A DNA stretch of 64,000 nucleotides, taken from positions 1 through 64,000 of the forward strand of contig NZ_JAQBIE010000015.1 in NCBI RefSeq assembly GCF_028294535.1, written 5' to 3'. The position numbers and the translations under genes were made by a program. A model generated the notes under the pieces. The model made no database searches. It worked only from the letters and a program-made list of their open reading frames with translations, and had not been told where the DNA came from. This document shows positions 26,299-35,814 of this stretch, in pieces. Each line of letters begins with the position of its first letter. The stretch's first letter is position 1. Source of the stretch: Paracoccus onchidii (GTDB lineage: Bacteria; Pseudomonadota; Alphaproteobacteria; Rhodobacterales; Rhodobacteraceae).

Positions 26299-27384
26299 CT
26301 AGGCCATTGCCGCCTCGGTGATGGGGCGCAATCTCTGTTCGGTGTCCGGGTCGAAATACAGCGCCTCAGCCGGATCAAAATCAATGATGACGTTGGTGCC
26401 TTCGTCCAGTTTGGCGTCATCGCGGGATTCTGCCACCAGGCGTGTGCCATCGGTGCAGTTGACGTAATCATAGGATACCCCGCCCAGGCGCTCTCTCAAA
26501 TCCAACCGCAGGGCGGAATCTCCTGGGCTTACGCGAAGATGCTGGGGGCGCAGCCCGACCAGAACCTTGCCCGAAGCAGTGCCGGGCAGCGATGGTGCGG
26601 CGATTTTTCTGTCGCCCAAGGCGGGAATGCGGATGCTGTCACCTTCGACCACGCCATTCAGAAAATTCATGCTGGGTGAACCGATGAATCCGGCCACGAA
26701 TTTGTTGTCCGGGTTCTGATACAGTTCCATCGGAGTGCCGACCTGTTCGATGGATCCGGCGCGCAGCACCACGATCTTGTCGGCAAGGGTCATGGCCTCG
26801 ACCTGATCATGGGTCACGTAGATCATCGTCGCGCCGATTTCCTTGTGCAGCCGGGCAATCTCGACCCGCATATCGACCCGCAATTCGGCATCAAGGTTGG
26901 ACAAGGGTTCATCGAACAGGAAGACCTCGGGACCGCGCACGATCGCGCGGCCGATCGCGACGCGCTGGCGTTGCCCACCGGACAGCGCCTTTGGTTTGCG
27001 GCTGAGATAGTCTTCGAGTTTCAGGATTCGCGCGGCCTCCGAAACCTTGGCCTTGATTTCATCCTTGGGCTGGCCGTTCATCTTCAGGCCGAACCCCATA
27101 TTTTCTTCCACGGTCATATGCGGATACAATGCATATGTCTGGAAAACCATCGCAACGCCGCGCTCGGCCGGGTCGGCATGGGTCACATCGCGCGACCCGA
27201 TGCTGACATTGCCTCCGGTGGTTTCCTCAAGGCCGGCGATCATCCGCAGCAATGTTGACTTGCCACATCCAGACGGTCCGACAAAGACGCAGAATTCGCC
27301 GTCGTCGATTTCCAGATCGACGCCATGGACGACCTGAACAGGCCCGTATTTCTTGATGACATTCCTAAGCGTGACGCCGGTCAT
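26299..27384 (-). CDS. ABC transporter ATPase, UgpC/MsmK type, for the galactoside transporter
   Basis: The 361-residue protein has Walker [10 protein letters not shown] (about 37-45), signature LSGGQRQRV, Walker B VFLFDEP, and a C-terminal TOBE region with [10 protein letters not shown]. This is the CUT1 (MalK-like) subfamily, which energises di- and oligosaccharide uptake. The binding protein and two permeases start on the other strand at 28291 and lack their own ATPase, so this gene completes that transporter. Its start overlaps the end of the iclR gene by 4 bases. MalK-type ATPases can be shared between transporters. Confidence 0.92.
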   Translation of the reverse strand: MTGVTLRNVIKKYGPVQVVHGVDLEIDDGEFCVFVGPSGCGKSTLLRMIAGLEETTGGNVSIGSRDVTHADPAERGVAMVFQTYALYPHMTVEENMGFGLKMNGQPKDEIKAKVSEAARILKLEDYLSRKPKALSGGQRQRVAIGRAIVRGPEVFLFDEPLSNLDAELRVDMRVEIARLHKEIGATMIYVTHDQVEAMTLADKIVVLRAGSIEQVGTPMELYQNPDNKFVAGFIGSPSMNFLNGVVEGDSIRIPALGDRKIAAPSLPGTASGKVLVGLRPQHLRVSPGDSALRLDLRERLGGVSYDYVNCTDGTRLVAESRDDAKLDEGTNVIIDFDPAEALYFDPDTEQRLRPITEAAMA

Positions 27385-28184
27385 TGGTTGGTCTCCTCCG
27401 TGTTGCGTTCCGGAAAACGCCAGTTTTCTGCATTGCGGGCGATTTCAGCCGCGATCCGCTTTAGTTCAGAAGCGTGTTCTGCCAGATCGTTCAATGACTT
27501 GCGGGCAGTATGCGCCGTCAGGGACAACCCGCCAAGCACGGATCCGCTGCGGGCCAGAATGGGAACCGCACAGCAGATGATGCCCGGTTCATGTTCTTCC
27601 CGGTCAAAGGCATGCCCGTCTTGGCGGATCTGTTCCAGTTCCGCCAAAAGGGCATCGGTGCTGGTCAATGTATGGGCCGTGTGGGGGTGAAAACTTTGCG
27701 CGGTCAGTGCGCGCTGAAGTGCATCGGCGGAAAGATAGGCCATCATGGCCTTGCCGACGCCGGTGCAATAGGCGGGGCCGACACGTCCGGCCTGCGAGAA
27801 CATCTCGATGCTTTGAATGGCGCTGCGCTTGTCGACATACAGAACCTGCCCGCGATCAAGCTGTGCGACATGGACGGTTTCACCGGTCTGTTGCGCCAGG
27901 GCATCGACCAGGGGCCGCGCCAGCGGGGCCAGCGAGGATTGCGCCCATGCGGAATGGGCCAGTCGCACCAGGCGCACCCCAAGCGCATAAGTCCCCTGAT
28001 CGGGTTCGTGGTGCAGCATCCCCTGATTCGCGAGGGTCTGCAGCAGGCGATAGAGTGTCGCCTTGGGATAGGGCGATTGTGCCAGCAGGTCGATAAAGCG
28101 CACGGGACGGCCATGATTTGCCACCATATCAAGGACATCCAGCGCCTTGCCTACGGTTCCGTCCGAATGTCCTTCGGCACCCAT
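27381..28184 (-). CDS. IclR-family regulator of the galactoside regulon
   Basis: ATG 28184 with GGAGGAGACC upstream gives 267 residues; an upstream start at 28244 reaches into the promoter region. The N-terminal winged helix covers [17 protein letters not shown] to [16 protein letters not shown] (about 11-58). The effector domain has [17 protein letters not shown] (about 145-161), the usual IclR ligand pocket. It forms an operon with the ATPase and diverges from the galactoside operon across 106 bases holding an inverted repeat. It is probably the regulator of both arms. Confidence 0.9.
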   Translation of the reverse strand: MGAEGHSDGTVGKALDVLDMVANHGRPVRFIDLLAQSPYPKATLYRLLQTLANQGMLHHEPDQGTYALGVRLVRLAHSAWAQSSLAPLARPLVDALAQQTGETVHVAQLDRGQVLYVDKRSAIQSIEMFSQAGRVGPAYCTGVGKAMMAYLSADALQRALTAQSFHPHTAHTLTSTDALLAELEQIRQDGHAFDREEHEPGIICCAVPILARSGSVLGGLSLTAHTARKSLNDLAEHASELKRIAAEIARNAENWRFPERNTEETNQ

Positions 28185-28209
28185 TTCCCCGGTCTCCTCC
28201 ACCCTGCTC

Positions 28210-28270
28210 TTGACAGGAATAGCAATGTTGCAGATAGTTTTCAATATTCAAGACCAAGTTTCGAATAATG
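28210..28270 (+). promoter_or_regulatory. Promoter and IclR-type inverted repeat of the galactoside operon
   Basis: TTGACA (28210-28215) is followed after 17 bases by GATAGT (28233-28238). Just downstream CAATATTCAAGAC (28242-28254) and GTTTCGAATAATG (28258-28270) form an inverted repeat with 10 of 13 matching positions around CAA. It lies near the expected transcription start, where it could bind the divergently encoded IclR protein. Confidence 0.55.
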
Positions 28271-28290
28271 GAACCATAAGGGAGGAATTC

Positions 28291-29535
28291 ATGGTTCATT
28301 ATCGCACTGGCGCATTGGCGCTGACCGCGGTTCTGATGATGTCCACGGCCGCTATGGCGCAGGACAAGCGTATCGTAACCTATAATGCCGACTTCGATCC
28401 CGCGCCCCTTGCCGCGATGGAACAGGTGATCGCGTCCTTCGAGGAGGCGAATCCCGATATCGACGTGCAGCTGAACAATTTCGATCACGAAGGTTACAAG
28501 ACCTCGATCCGGAATTTCCTCAGCGCGGATGCCCCTGACCTTGCCAATTGGTATGCAGGCAACCGGATGAAGCCCTTTGTCGATGCAGGGCAGTTCGCGG
28601 ATGTTTCCGACGTCTGGGAGGAAAACGGCCTCAAGGAATCGCTGGCCTCGGCCTTGCCGTCGATGACCTTTGACGACAAGCAATGGGGCGTTCCCTATAC
28701 CTATTACCAGTGGGGAATTTACTACAACAAGGACGCTTACGAAGCCGCCGGCGTCGAACTGCCCGGCCCCGAAGGCGTCACATGGGATCAGTTCGTTCAG
28801 AGCTGCGAAAAGTTCCAGGCCGAGGAAATCGATTGCGTGACCACCGGCACCAAGGCGCTGTGGCCGGGGGCGGGGATCTTTGACTATATGAACCTGCGCA
28901 CCAATGGATATGAATTCCATATGCAGCTGACAGGTGGCGAAGTTGCCTGGACTGATGATCGCGTCAAGGCGACCTTTGCGGAATTCGCCAAGGTCCAGCC
29001 CTATATCACCCGTAACCACGCTGCGCTTGACTGGCAGGATGCGGCGGCATTGCTGGTTCAGGGCAAAGCCGCGAACTATGTGATGGGCAATTTCGCGGTG
29101 GCTGTCTTCAAGGAAGGCGGGATGACCGACGAAAACCTTGGTTTCATGGGATTCCCGACCATCACCGAAGGCGTGCCTCGTGCAGAAGACGCGCCGACCG
29201 ACACGGTTCACGTTACCTCGGGCGCCAAGAACCCCGAAGATGCACGCAAGTTCCTTGCCTATCTTGCAACAGCAGAGGCGCAGACCACGATCAACAACGC
29301 GATGGGGCAGTTGCCGATCAACAAGGACGCGACTGTCGGCGACGATCAGTTCCTGCAGGCGGGCTTTGAAATGTTGTCCACCGCCGATGGCGGCATAGCG
29401 CAGTTCTTTGACCGTGATGCCCCGGCCGAAATGGCCAAGGCCGGCATGGAGGGTTTCCAAGAATTCATGGTCAAACCCGAGAATGTCGACCGTATTCTTG
29501 AGCGGCTCGAGAAAATTCGCGGCCGGGTCTACTGA
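28291..29535 (+). CDS. Sugar ABC transporter solute-binding protein (galactoside type)
   Basis: ATG 28291 follows GGGAGG by 6 bases, giving 414 residues with a signal peptide cleaved after TAAMA. The fold is that of family 1 extracellular sugar-binding proteins (CUT1): WGVPYTYYQWGIYYNKDAY at about 132-150 and an aromatic-rich binding cleft. A longer frame from 28147 runs through the promoter and is rejected. The alpha- and beta-galactosidases downstream in the operon suggest galactosides, for example galactosylglycerol, melibiose or galactan oligomers. Ligand is not determinable from sequence. Confidence 0.9.
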   Translation: MVHYRTGALALTAVLMMSTAAMAQDKRIVTYNADFDPAPLAAMEQVIASFEEANPDIDVQLNNFDHEGYKTSIRNFLSADAPDLANWYAGNRMKPFVDAGQFADVSDVWEENGLKESLASALPSMTFDDKQWGVPYTYYQWGIYYNKDAYEAAGVELPGPEGVTWDQFVQSCEKFQAEEIDCVTTGTKALWPGAGIFDYMNLRTNGYEFHMQLTGGEVAWTDDRVKATFAEFAKVQPYITRNHAALDWQDAAALLVQGKAANYVMGNFAVAVFKEGGMTDENLGFMGFPTITEGVPRAEDAPTDTVHVTSGAKNPEDARKFLAYLATAEAQTTINNAMGQLPINKDATVGDDQFLQAGFEMLSTADGGIAQFFDRDAPAEMAKAGMEGFQEFMVKPENVDRILERLEKIRGRVY

Positions 29536-29554
29536 TTTCACTAGCCGTATCGAC

Positions 29555-29581
29555 AGGCTGTCCCATGTTCTGGGGCAGCCT
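29555..29581 (+). terminator. Intercistronic hairpin after binding-protein gene
   Basis: AGGCTGTCCC (29555-29564) pairs with GGGGCAGCCT (29572-29581), with one G-U, 19 bases after the stop codon. No T-run follows. It probably raises binding-protein message relative to the permeases. Confidence 0.55.
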
Positions 29582-29605
29582 TAACCGAATGACCGGGGAC
29601 TGAAG

Positions 29606-30496
29606 ATGGCGAATACCGTCTGGAAGGCAAACCAACGGAGTCTTGCTCCGTGGCTGTTCCTTGCGCCCGGGCTGATCATGTTTATCGTTTATGTGATCAT
29701 CCCGATTTTCCAGAGCATGTGGATCAGTTTTTATGACTGGGACGGGCTTGGCGAAAAGACTTGGCTGGGTTTGGCCAATTATGCCGAGCTTCTTGACGAT
29801 GATGCATTCTATACATCGTTGAAGAACAATGTGATCTGGCTTGTGTTGTATATGCTGGCGCTGCCGGCCGGCCTTTTGATCGCGATCTTCCTGAACCAGT
29901 CGATCCGGGGAATGCGCCTGTACAAGTCGTTGTTCTTCTTTCCCTTCGTGATCTCGCAGGTCGTTGTCGGCCTGATGTTTTCATGGTTCTACGCACCTGA
30001 TTTCGGATTGTTCTACAACCTGATCGAGTCGTTGACAGGGCAGGGGATTGCGATTCTGGCAGATGATCGGTTCGTCACATATGGGATCATTGTCGCGGGG
30101 CTGTGGCCGCAGATTGCCTATGTGATGATTCTGTATCTGACCGGATTGAACAATGTCGCCCCGGATCAGGTCGAGGCCGCACGCCTTGACGGTGCCAAGG
30201 GCTGGAAGATGCTTTGGTATGTCGTCCTGCCACAACTGCGTCCCGCGACATTCATTGCTGTCGTGGTCACCGTGATCGGCGCATTGCGGTCGTTCGATCT
30301 GGTGTCGGTCATGACCGATGGTGGGCCATATGGGTCTTCACGGGTGCTGTCATTCTACATGTATGAACAGGCACTGTCTGAATACGGATATCGCATGGGT
30401 TACGGCGCCGCGATTGCCGTCGTCCTGTTTGCGATCATGATGATCTTCATTTCGGGCTTCATCTGGAAGATGTGGCGCGACGAGAGGGGGCGCTGA
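29606..30496 (+). CDS. Sugar ABC transporter permease (MalF-like)
   Basis: The 296-residue protein has six membrane segments, starting with LAPWLFLAPGLIMFIVYVII (split at residues 11-30). The EAA loop, EAARLDGAKGWKMLWYVVLP, at about 191-210 docks onto the ATPase. It is the first of two permeases in the operon, three bases before the next gene. Confidence 0.92.
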   Translation: MANTVWKANQRSLAPWLFLAPGLIMFIVYVIIPIFQSMWISFYDWDGLGEKTWLGLANYAELLDDDAFYTSLKNNVIWLVLYMLALPAGLLIAIFLNQSIRGMRLYKSLFFFPFVISQVVVGLMFSWFYAPDFGLFYNLIESLTGQGIAILADDRFVTYGIIVAGLWPQIAYVMILYLTGLNNVAPDQVEAARLDGAKGWKMLWYVVLPQLRPATFIAVVVTVIGALRSFDLVSVMTDGGPYGSSRVLSFYMYEQALSEYGYRMGYGAAIAVVLFAIMMIFISGFIWKMWRDERGR

Positions 30497-30499
30497 GCC

Positions 30500-31345
30500 A
30501 TGTTTCCACGTCCAATCGAACAGACATCTCCGCTTGGTCAATGGGCCTACAAGATCGCCGTCCCGGTCGCTCTGGTCCTGTGGTTGTTGCCCTTGCTGGG
30601 GGTTGCGCTGACGTCGGTGCGGCCTGCCTCTGATCTCGCGCAGGGCAATTACTTTGGCATGCCTTCGGCCATTGCGCTTGGCAACTATGTCCAGATTTTC
30701 ACCGATTCACCCATTGCCGGCTATATGCTGAATTCCTTCAAGGTCACGGTGCCCACAGTTATCGGTGCGGTCGCATTGTCCTGCATGACGGGATTTGCAC
30801 TGGCGATCTATGGGTTCCGGTCGAACATGATCATCTTTTTCATGTTCGTTGCGGGAAATTTCGTGCCCTTTCAAATTCTGATGGTGCCGGTGCGCGACCT
30901 GACGCTGAAAATGGGCATGTATAACAGCTGGACTGGTCTGGCGATGTTCCACATCGCGTTTCAAACCGGGTTCTGCACGCTGTTCATGCGAAACTTCATC
31001 AAGGCCCTGCCGCATGAGCTGATCGAGGCCGCGCGGGTCGAGGGGGTAAGCGAGTGGCAGATTTTCTGGCATGTCGTCTTGCCGTTGATGCGACCGGCCA
31101 TCGCGGCGCTGTCGGTGCTGATCTTCACCTTCATCTGGAACGATTATTTCTGGGCCACCGTGCTGACCACATCGGCGGATTCCCAACCGATTACGGCAGG
31201 GCTTTCATCGCTGAACGGGCAATGGATCGCGCAATGGCATCTGGTCAGTGCGGGTTCTATCCTGGCGGCATTGCCACCGGTCCTGATGTTCTTCCTGATG
31301 CAGCGTCACTTCATTGCCGGCCTGACGCTTGGAGCCGTGAAATGA
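30500..31345 (+). CDS. Sugar ABC transporter permease (MalG-like)
   Basis: The 281-residue protein has six membrane segments and the EAA motif EAARVEGVSEWQIFWHVVLP (about 175-194). It is the MalG-type partner in the CUT1 transporter. Its stop codon overlaps the start of the alpha-galactosidase gene (ATGA), so import and hydrolysis are translationally coupled. Confidence 0.92.
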   Translation: MFPRPIEQTSPLGQWAYKIAVPVALVLWLLPLLGVALTSVRPASDLAQGNYFGMPSAIALGNYVQIFTDSPIAGYMLNSFKVTVPTVIGAVALSCMTGFALAIYGFRSNMIIFFMFVAGNFVPFQILMVPVRDLTLKMGMYNSWTGLAMFHIAFQTGFCTLFMRNFIKALPHELIEAARVEGVSEWQIFWHVVLPLMRPAIAALSVLIFTFIWNDYFWATVLTTSADSQPITAGLSSLNGQWIAQWHLVSAGSILAALPPVLMFFLMQRHFIAGLTLGAVK

Positions 31346-33423
31346 GCCACGCCTGGCATCTTCGCCAAGATCGGCAAAGTCTTGTCCTGGCCTCATCCGG
31401 GACGGGCTTGCCCAGGGTGATTTACTGGGGCCCCCCGTTGCCGGAAGATGAATCTACCGATGCCATGCTGGCAGCGGATGGGCTGGATTATACCGGTGGA
31501 ATGATGGACGGTATCCCCGACCTGTCCATTTGCCCCGAGGCGCGGCGCAGTTTTCCGGGACAACCGGGGCTGGGTATCCGCGATGAAAACGGCAAGCCCT
31601 TGGCGCCGGTTTTCGAATTCGCTGGTTGCGATGAACATGACGATGGGATTGTTCTGACTTATGTGGATGCCGGTCTTGGTCTGACCTATACCGCGACATT
31701 CGGATTGCATCGCTCTGGGATCATCAGGACAAGTGCGGGCCTGTCATCGCAACGTCCGCTACGCGTGGAATGGCTGGCGGCCCCGGTCATGCCCGCGCCA
31801 CAGCTCTCGGATGAGCTGATTGATTTCGCAGGACGCTGGGTTGGTGAATTCCAGTTGTGCCGCAGCGGTTGGGGCGCGGGTATACGCATGCGCGAATCCC
31901 GCACCGGTCGTAGCGGGCATGAACATTTCCCCGGCTTGATCCTGCCGGTTCGTGGGGCCACGAATACGCAAGGCCAGGCCTATGCGTTTCATTATGGCTG
32001 GTCCGGCGGCCATCGCATGATCGCCGAGGAACTGCCTGACGGCCGGCGCCAGATCCAGTTTGGCCATGCCGCAGGCACCGAGTTGGAGGCGGGCACGCAG
32101 TTTCAGACCGCGCCACTTCTGCTGACCTTTTCCGATCAAGGGCTGAATGGCTGCGCGGTAGCGTTTCAGCGGCATTTGCGCAACGAGGTCGTGCGCTTTC
32201 CCGACCCCGACCGTGCGCGCCCGTTGCATTACAACTGCTGGGAAGCAGTCTATTTCAAACATGATCTGGATGAGCTGAAGAAAATCGCGACGATGGCCGC
32301 CGATCTGGGTGCCGAGCGTTTCGTGCTGGATGACGGCTGGTTTGGAAATCGCGACGATGACCTGCGCGCCCTGGGTGATTGGGTGGTGGATACGCGAAAA
32401 TATCCGGACGGTCTCGATCCTCTGATCGCCCATATCCACAGTTTGGGAATGAGTTTCGGGATCTGGTTTGAGCCCGAGATGGTAAATCCCGACAGTGACC
32501 TGTATCGCGCCCATCCGGATTGGGCGCTGGGTGATCCGGATCAGCTGCTGGGGCGGCAACAGATGGTTCTGGACATGTCGCGCACCGATGTACGGGATTA
32601 CCTGTATGATCGCATCGCGACTGTTCTGGCGGATCACGCGGTGGATTATGTCAAATGGGATCATAACCGTTTGTTGCCCATGCCGGATGCTGCGCAGACG
32701 CGTGGGGTCTATGCATTGATCGACCGGCTGCGCGCGGATTTCCCCGGGGTCGAGATCGAAAGCTGTGCGTCGGGTGGCGGGCGCATCGATGCCGGTATTC
32801 TGTCGCGCACCCATCGTGTCTGGCTGTCCGACAGCAATGATGCACAGGAACGATTGCGTATCCAGCACGATGCCGCGCTGTTCTTGCCGGCCTGCATTAC
32901 CGGCAGCCATGTCGGACCACGAGAATGTCATACCTCGGGGCGCGTGCTGGACATCCGTTTTCGCGCATGGGTCGCCGCGCAGCGGCATATGGGTTTTGAA
33001 ATGGATCCACGAGAGCTGACTTTGGACGAGGCAGATGTGCTGCGCGAGGTGACCTCTTGGTGGAAGCGCAATCGCGATTGGATGATGGGGGCCGATATCC
33101 TGCGGCTGGACGGCGCGGACCCTTCCGTGATCGCGGAACAGCAGGTCGCGGCGGATGGTTCACAATTCGTGCTGTTTGCCGGTGTCGCTCAGACTTCGCC
33201 TCAGATCTCTCAGCGACCGTTGCGATTGACCGGATTGCAGCCTGATGCACGCTATCGTGTCGATCTTTGCAATCGGGGGGAAGCCGGACCTGCATCCCGG
33301 GGTCGCCCGGCGCTGAAGGAGGCGCCACTGGAACTGAGCGGCCGCTATCTGATGAACCACGGCATTGTCCTGCCCAACAGCTTCCCGCAACGGATCTGGG
33401 TGGTCGAGGGCAAACGGCTGTGA
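31342..33423 (+). CDS. GH36 alpha-galactosidase
   Basis: ATG 31342 overlaps the permease stop; a longer frame from 31054 lies inside the permease gene. The 693-residue protein has an N-terminal beta-supersandwich and a catalytic barrel. The catalytic pair is visible: the nucleophile aspartate in YVKWDHNR and the acid/base aspartate in VWLSDSNDAQER. SCASGGGRIDAGIL and GIWFEPEMVNPDSDLY are further GH36 marks. No signal peptide is present, so it cleaves imported alpha-galactosides in the cytoplasm and releases galactose. Substrates could be melibiose, raffinose or the algal solute floridoside (galactosylglycerol). Confidence 0.94.
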   Translation: MSHAWHLRQDRQSLVLASSGTGLPRVIYWGPPLPEDESTDAMLAADGLDYTGGMMDGIPDLSICPEARRSFPGQPGLGIRDENGKPLAPVFEFAGCDEHDDGIVLTYVDAGLGLTYTATFGLHRSGIIRTSAGLSSQRPLRVEWLAAPVMPAPQLSDELIDFAGRWVGEFQLCRSGWGAGIRMRESRTGRSGHEHFPGLILPVRGATNTQGQAYAFHYGWSGGHRMIAEELPDGRRQIQFGHAAGTELEAGTQFQTAPLLLTFSDQGLNGCAVAFQRHLRNEVVRFPDPDRARPLHYNCWEAVYFKHDLDELKKIATMAADLGAERFVLDDGWFGNRDDDLRALGDWVVDTRKYPDGLDPLIAHIHSLGMSFGIWFEPEMVNPDSDLYRAHPDWALGDPDQLLGRQQMVLDMSRTDVRDYLYDRIATVLADHAVDYVKWDHNRLLPMPDAAQTRGVYALIDRLRADFPGVEIESCASGGGRIDAGILSRTHRVWLSDSNDAQERLRIQHDAALFLPACITGSHVGPRECHTSGRVLDIRFRAWVAAQRHMGFEMDPRELTLDEADVLREVTSWWKRNRDWMMGADILRLDGADPSVIAEQQVAADGSQFVLFAGVAQTSPQISQRPLRLTGLQPDARYRVDLCNRGEAGPASRGRPALKEAPLELSGRYLMNHGIVLPNSFPQRIWVVEGKRL

Positions 33424-33464
33424 TCATGGCGCGGCCGGGCAGGCTGCGCCGATCTGAATATTCC

Positions 33465-33485
33465 GGCGGGCGTGAAAGACCCGCC
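33465..33485 (+). other. Small intercistronic hairpin before the SDR gene
   Basis: GGCGGG (33465-33470) pairs with CCCGCC (33480-33485) between the alpha-galactosidase and SDR genes. It may be a processing or stability element; no T-run follows. Confidence 0.35.
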
Positions 33486-33504
33486 TTGCCACAACGGAGA
33501 GCCA

Positions 33505-34278
33505 ATGATGAACGATATTGCGACCTATCACGATCTGAAAGATGCGTCGGTATTCATCACCGGGGGTGGGTCGGGCATAGGTGCCAGCCTGACCGAAGGC
33601 TTTCTTCGCCAGGGGGCTAAGGTCGCCTTTGTCCAGCGGTCTGACTGCTCTGAATTCGTCGAAGAGATGTTTCGCAAGACTGGCATCCGGCCCCTGTTCA
33701 TCAAATGCGACATTACCGATACCGCCGCGCTGAAATCGGCGATCGATCAGGCTGGTCAGGCGCATGGGCCAGTGCAGGTGCTTGTGAACAACGCCGCCAA
33801 TGACAAGAGGCACAACACCCTCGAAGTCGAAGAGGAATTCTGGGACTGGTCCATGTCCATCAACCTCAAGGCCTATTTCTTTGCGGCCCAGGCGGTTCTG
33901 CCCCAGATGATCGAGGCCGGTGGCGGATCGATCATCAATTTTTCGTCCGTCAGTTACATGATGGGCAATGCCGGTTATCCCGCTTATGTCGCGGCAAATT
34001 CCGGTATCAACGGGTTGTCACGGGCCTTGGCACGAGAATTCGGCCCGGATCGGGTGCGCGTGAATTCATTGGCGCCGGGATGGGTGCTGACCCAGAAGCA
34101 GAAGGATCTTTGGGTGACACCCGAAGGTCTGTCCGCGCATCTGGACCGCCAATGCCTGAAGGATACGCTTGATCCAGACGATATCATCGGCGGGGTGCTG
34201 TTCCTTGCGTCGCGTGCGTCGAGAATGATGACAGGTCAGGCGCTGGTCATTGATGGCGGCGTCGTGGTCACAGGATGA
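33505..34278 (+). CDS. SDR-family dehydrogenase, probably galactose 1-dehydrogenase
   Basis: The 257-residue protein (ATG 33505 after CGGAGAG) has the Rossmann motif TGGGSGIG (19-26), NNAAN (95-99) and FSSVS (146-150). Close relatives in rhizobial and rhodobacterial galactose clusters are sugar 1-dehydrogenases that form the aldonolactone. Its operon partners (lactonase, DgoK, DgoA) support galactose oxidation. Oddly the catalytic YxxxK reads Y161-V-A-A-N165: the lysine that binds NAD(P) and lowers the tyrosine pKa is asparagine (codon AAT at 33997-33999). It may be altered in function, inactive, or hold a base error. Confidence 0.8.
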   Translation: MMNDIATYHDLKDASVFITGGGSGIGASLTEGFLRQGAKVAFVQRSDCSEFVEEMFRKTGIRPLFIKCDITDTAALKSAIDQAGQAHGPVQVLVNNAANDKRHNTLEVEEEFWDWSMSINLKAYFFAAQAVLPQMIEAGGGSIINFSSVSYMMGNAGYPAYVAANSGINGLSRALAREFGPDRVRVNSLAPGWVLTQKQKDLWVTPEGLSAHLDRQCLKDTLDPDDIIGGVLFLASRASRMMTGQALVIDGGVVVTG

Positions 34279-35216
34279 GCGTGGCCGAGACCTGCGATCT
34301 GTCCGCTGTCGATTGGATTGCCGTCGACTGGGGGACATCGAACCTGCGCCTGTGGTTGATGGATCGTGATGATCGGGTGCTGGCGCAACGCAGCAGTGAT
34401 CAGGGTATGTCCGGCCTGACCCGCGCCGAATTTGAACCTGTTCTGCTTGACCTGATTTCTGACGTGGCAACCGTTGCGGACAGGATTGACGTCATTTGTT
34501 GCGGTATGGCGGGATCCCGGCAGGGCTGGGCCGAGGCGCCGTATCGTACGCTGCCCTGTTCGCCGGTCGATTTTATGGCCGCGACACGTGTTTCGACACG
34601 CGATTCCCGCTTGTCGGTGCGTATTCTGCCGGGGTTGCGTCAGGATCGTCCCGATGACGTCATGCGCGGAGAGGAAACCCAGATCGGGGGGTTTCTTGCG
34701 CATCGGCCCGATTTCAAGGGCACGATATGCCTGCCCGGAACCCATTGCAAATGGGTCCATGTTTCCGATGGTCAGGTGAAGGGATTTACCAGCTTCATGA
34801 CCGGAGAGCTGTTTGCCCTGCTATCGAAATCTTCGGTTCTGCGTCACTCGGTTGATAGCGATCAGGTCGATCATGACAGCTTTCTGGCCGCGGTTTCGGA
34901 CGCACTTGCCACGCCCGAGCTGTTGACCAGCGCCCTGTTTTCGCTGCGCGCGGCATCGCTGTTGCGCGATGTTGGGCCTGCGGAATCGCGATCGCGCCTG
35001 TCGGGGTTGCTGATCGGCACCGAACTGGCGGCGACGCGGCGTTTCTGGTTGGACCAGCCAGTGGCAATCATCGGTGCCTCGGGGCTGGGGCGGGCCTATC
35101 AGTCCGCAATGCACAGTCAGGGTGTCGAAGCCGAAATCGTTGATGTCGCCGAACAGACAATTCGCGGGCTGTGTGCCGCGCGCACCGCATGGAAGGAGTT
35201 TACCCATGAATCGTGA
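34275..35216 (+). CDS. dgoK: 2-Dehydro-3-deoxygalactonokinase (DgoK)
   Basis: DgoK phosphorylates 2-keto-3-deoxygalactonate to its 6-phosphate in the De Ley-Doudoroff pathway. The 313-residue protein has the characteristic N-terminal phosphate loop AVDWGTSNLRLWLMD (about 16-30), then CCGMAGSRQGW (about 75-85), MRGEETQIGG (about 132-141) and LPGTHCKWV (about 154-162). Its start overlaps the SDR gene end by 4 bases and its end overlaps dgoA, so translation is coupled along the operon. Confidence 0.94.
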   Translation: MSVAETCDLSAVDWIAVDWGTSNLRLWLMDRDDRVLAQRSSDQGMSGLTRAEFEPVLLDLISDVATVADRIDVICCGMAGSRQGWAEAPYRTLPCSPVDFMAATRVSTRDSRLSVRILPGLRQDRPDDVMRGEETQIGGFLAHRPDFKGTICLPGTHCKWVHVSDGQVKGFTSFMTGELFALLSKSSVLRHSVDSDQVDHDSFLAAVSDALATPELLTSALFSLRAASLLRDVGPAESRSRLSGLLIGTELAATRRFWLDQPVAIIGASGLGRAYQSAMHSQGVEAEIVDVAEQTIRGLCAARTAWKEFTHES

Positions 35217-35814
35217 GATCATTGCAATTCTGCGTGGAATTACGCCCGATCAGGCCGAGGAGGTCGCCGCCGTCCTGATCGATGCGGGTATATCCAAGAT
35301 TGAGGTTCCCCTGAATTCACCGCGCCCCTTCGAAAGCATTCAGCGCATTCTGAGCGTCGCGGGTGAAAGCGCGATCGTCGGCGCGGGGACCGTGCTGACG
35401 GTCGAGGATGTGCAACAGCTTTCCGCGATTGGCGGACAGATGGTCGTGTCACCCGATTGCAACCCCGAAGTGATCGCGGCGACCAAGGCCATCGGAATGC
35501 AATCCTATCCCGGCGTGATGACCCCAAGCGAATGCTTTTCGGCGCTTCGTGCCGGGGCAGACGGGTTGAAACTGTTTCCGGCCAGCCTGATTGGAACTGC
35601 CGGACTGACGGCCATTCGTGCGGTGTTGCCCGAAGGCACGCGCACCTATGCGGTTGGCGGTGCCGGACCGGACAATTTCGCCCAGTGGCAGCAGGCCGGA
35701 GTGGTCGGGTTCGGGATCGGCACCGGGATCTTCAAGCCCGGCTTTACCACCGCCGAAGTCGCCACCCGCGCAAAGGATATCGTCAGCGCCTATGACAAGG
35801 CGTTTAAGGCATGA
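35206..35814 (+). CDS. dgoA: 2-Dehydro-3-deoxy-6-phosphogalactonate aldolase (DgoA)
   Basis: ATG 35206 after AAGGAG gives 202 residues, right for this class I aldolase. The frame upstream to 35074 lies in dgoK. Signatures are the catalytic base region KIEVPLNSP (about 30-38), GAGTVLT (about 61-67) and the Schiff-base lysine in GLKLFPAS (about 124-131). It splits 2-keto-3-deoxy-6-phosphogalactonate into pyruvate and glyceraldehyde 3-phosphate. The PLNSP sequence is typical of the galactonate branch rather than Eda. Confidence 0.93.
   Translation: MNREIIAILRGITPDQAEEVAAVLIDAGISKIEVPLNSPRPFESIQRILSVAGESAIVGAGTVLTVEDVQQLSAIGGQMVVSPDCNPEVIAATKAIGMQSYPGVMTPSECFSALRAGADGLKLFPASLIGTAGLTAIRAVLPEGTRTYAVGGAGPDNFAQWQQAGVVGFGIGTGIFKPGFTTAEVATRAKDIVSAYDKAFKA

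Noticed and set aside
28129-29541. 470-codon open frame on the minus strand opposite the binding-protein gene
   Set aside because: It mirrors a well-supported sugar-binding-protein gene, has no ribosome binding site and matches no family; a high-GC shadow frame.
31054-31341. N-terminal extension of the alpha-galactosidase
   Set aside because: Lies entirely inside the permease gene; the ATGA overlap at 31342 is the natural start.
31759-32988. 409-codon minus-strand frame inside the alpha-galactosidase gene
   Set aside because: Antisense to clear GH36 catalytic motifs; composition effect only.
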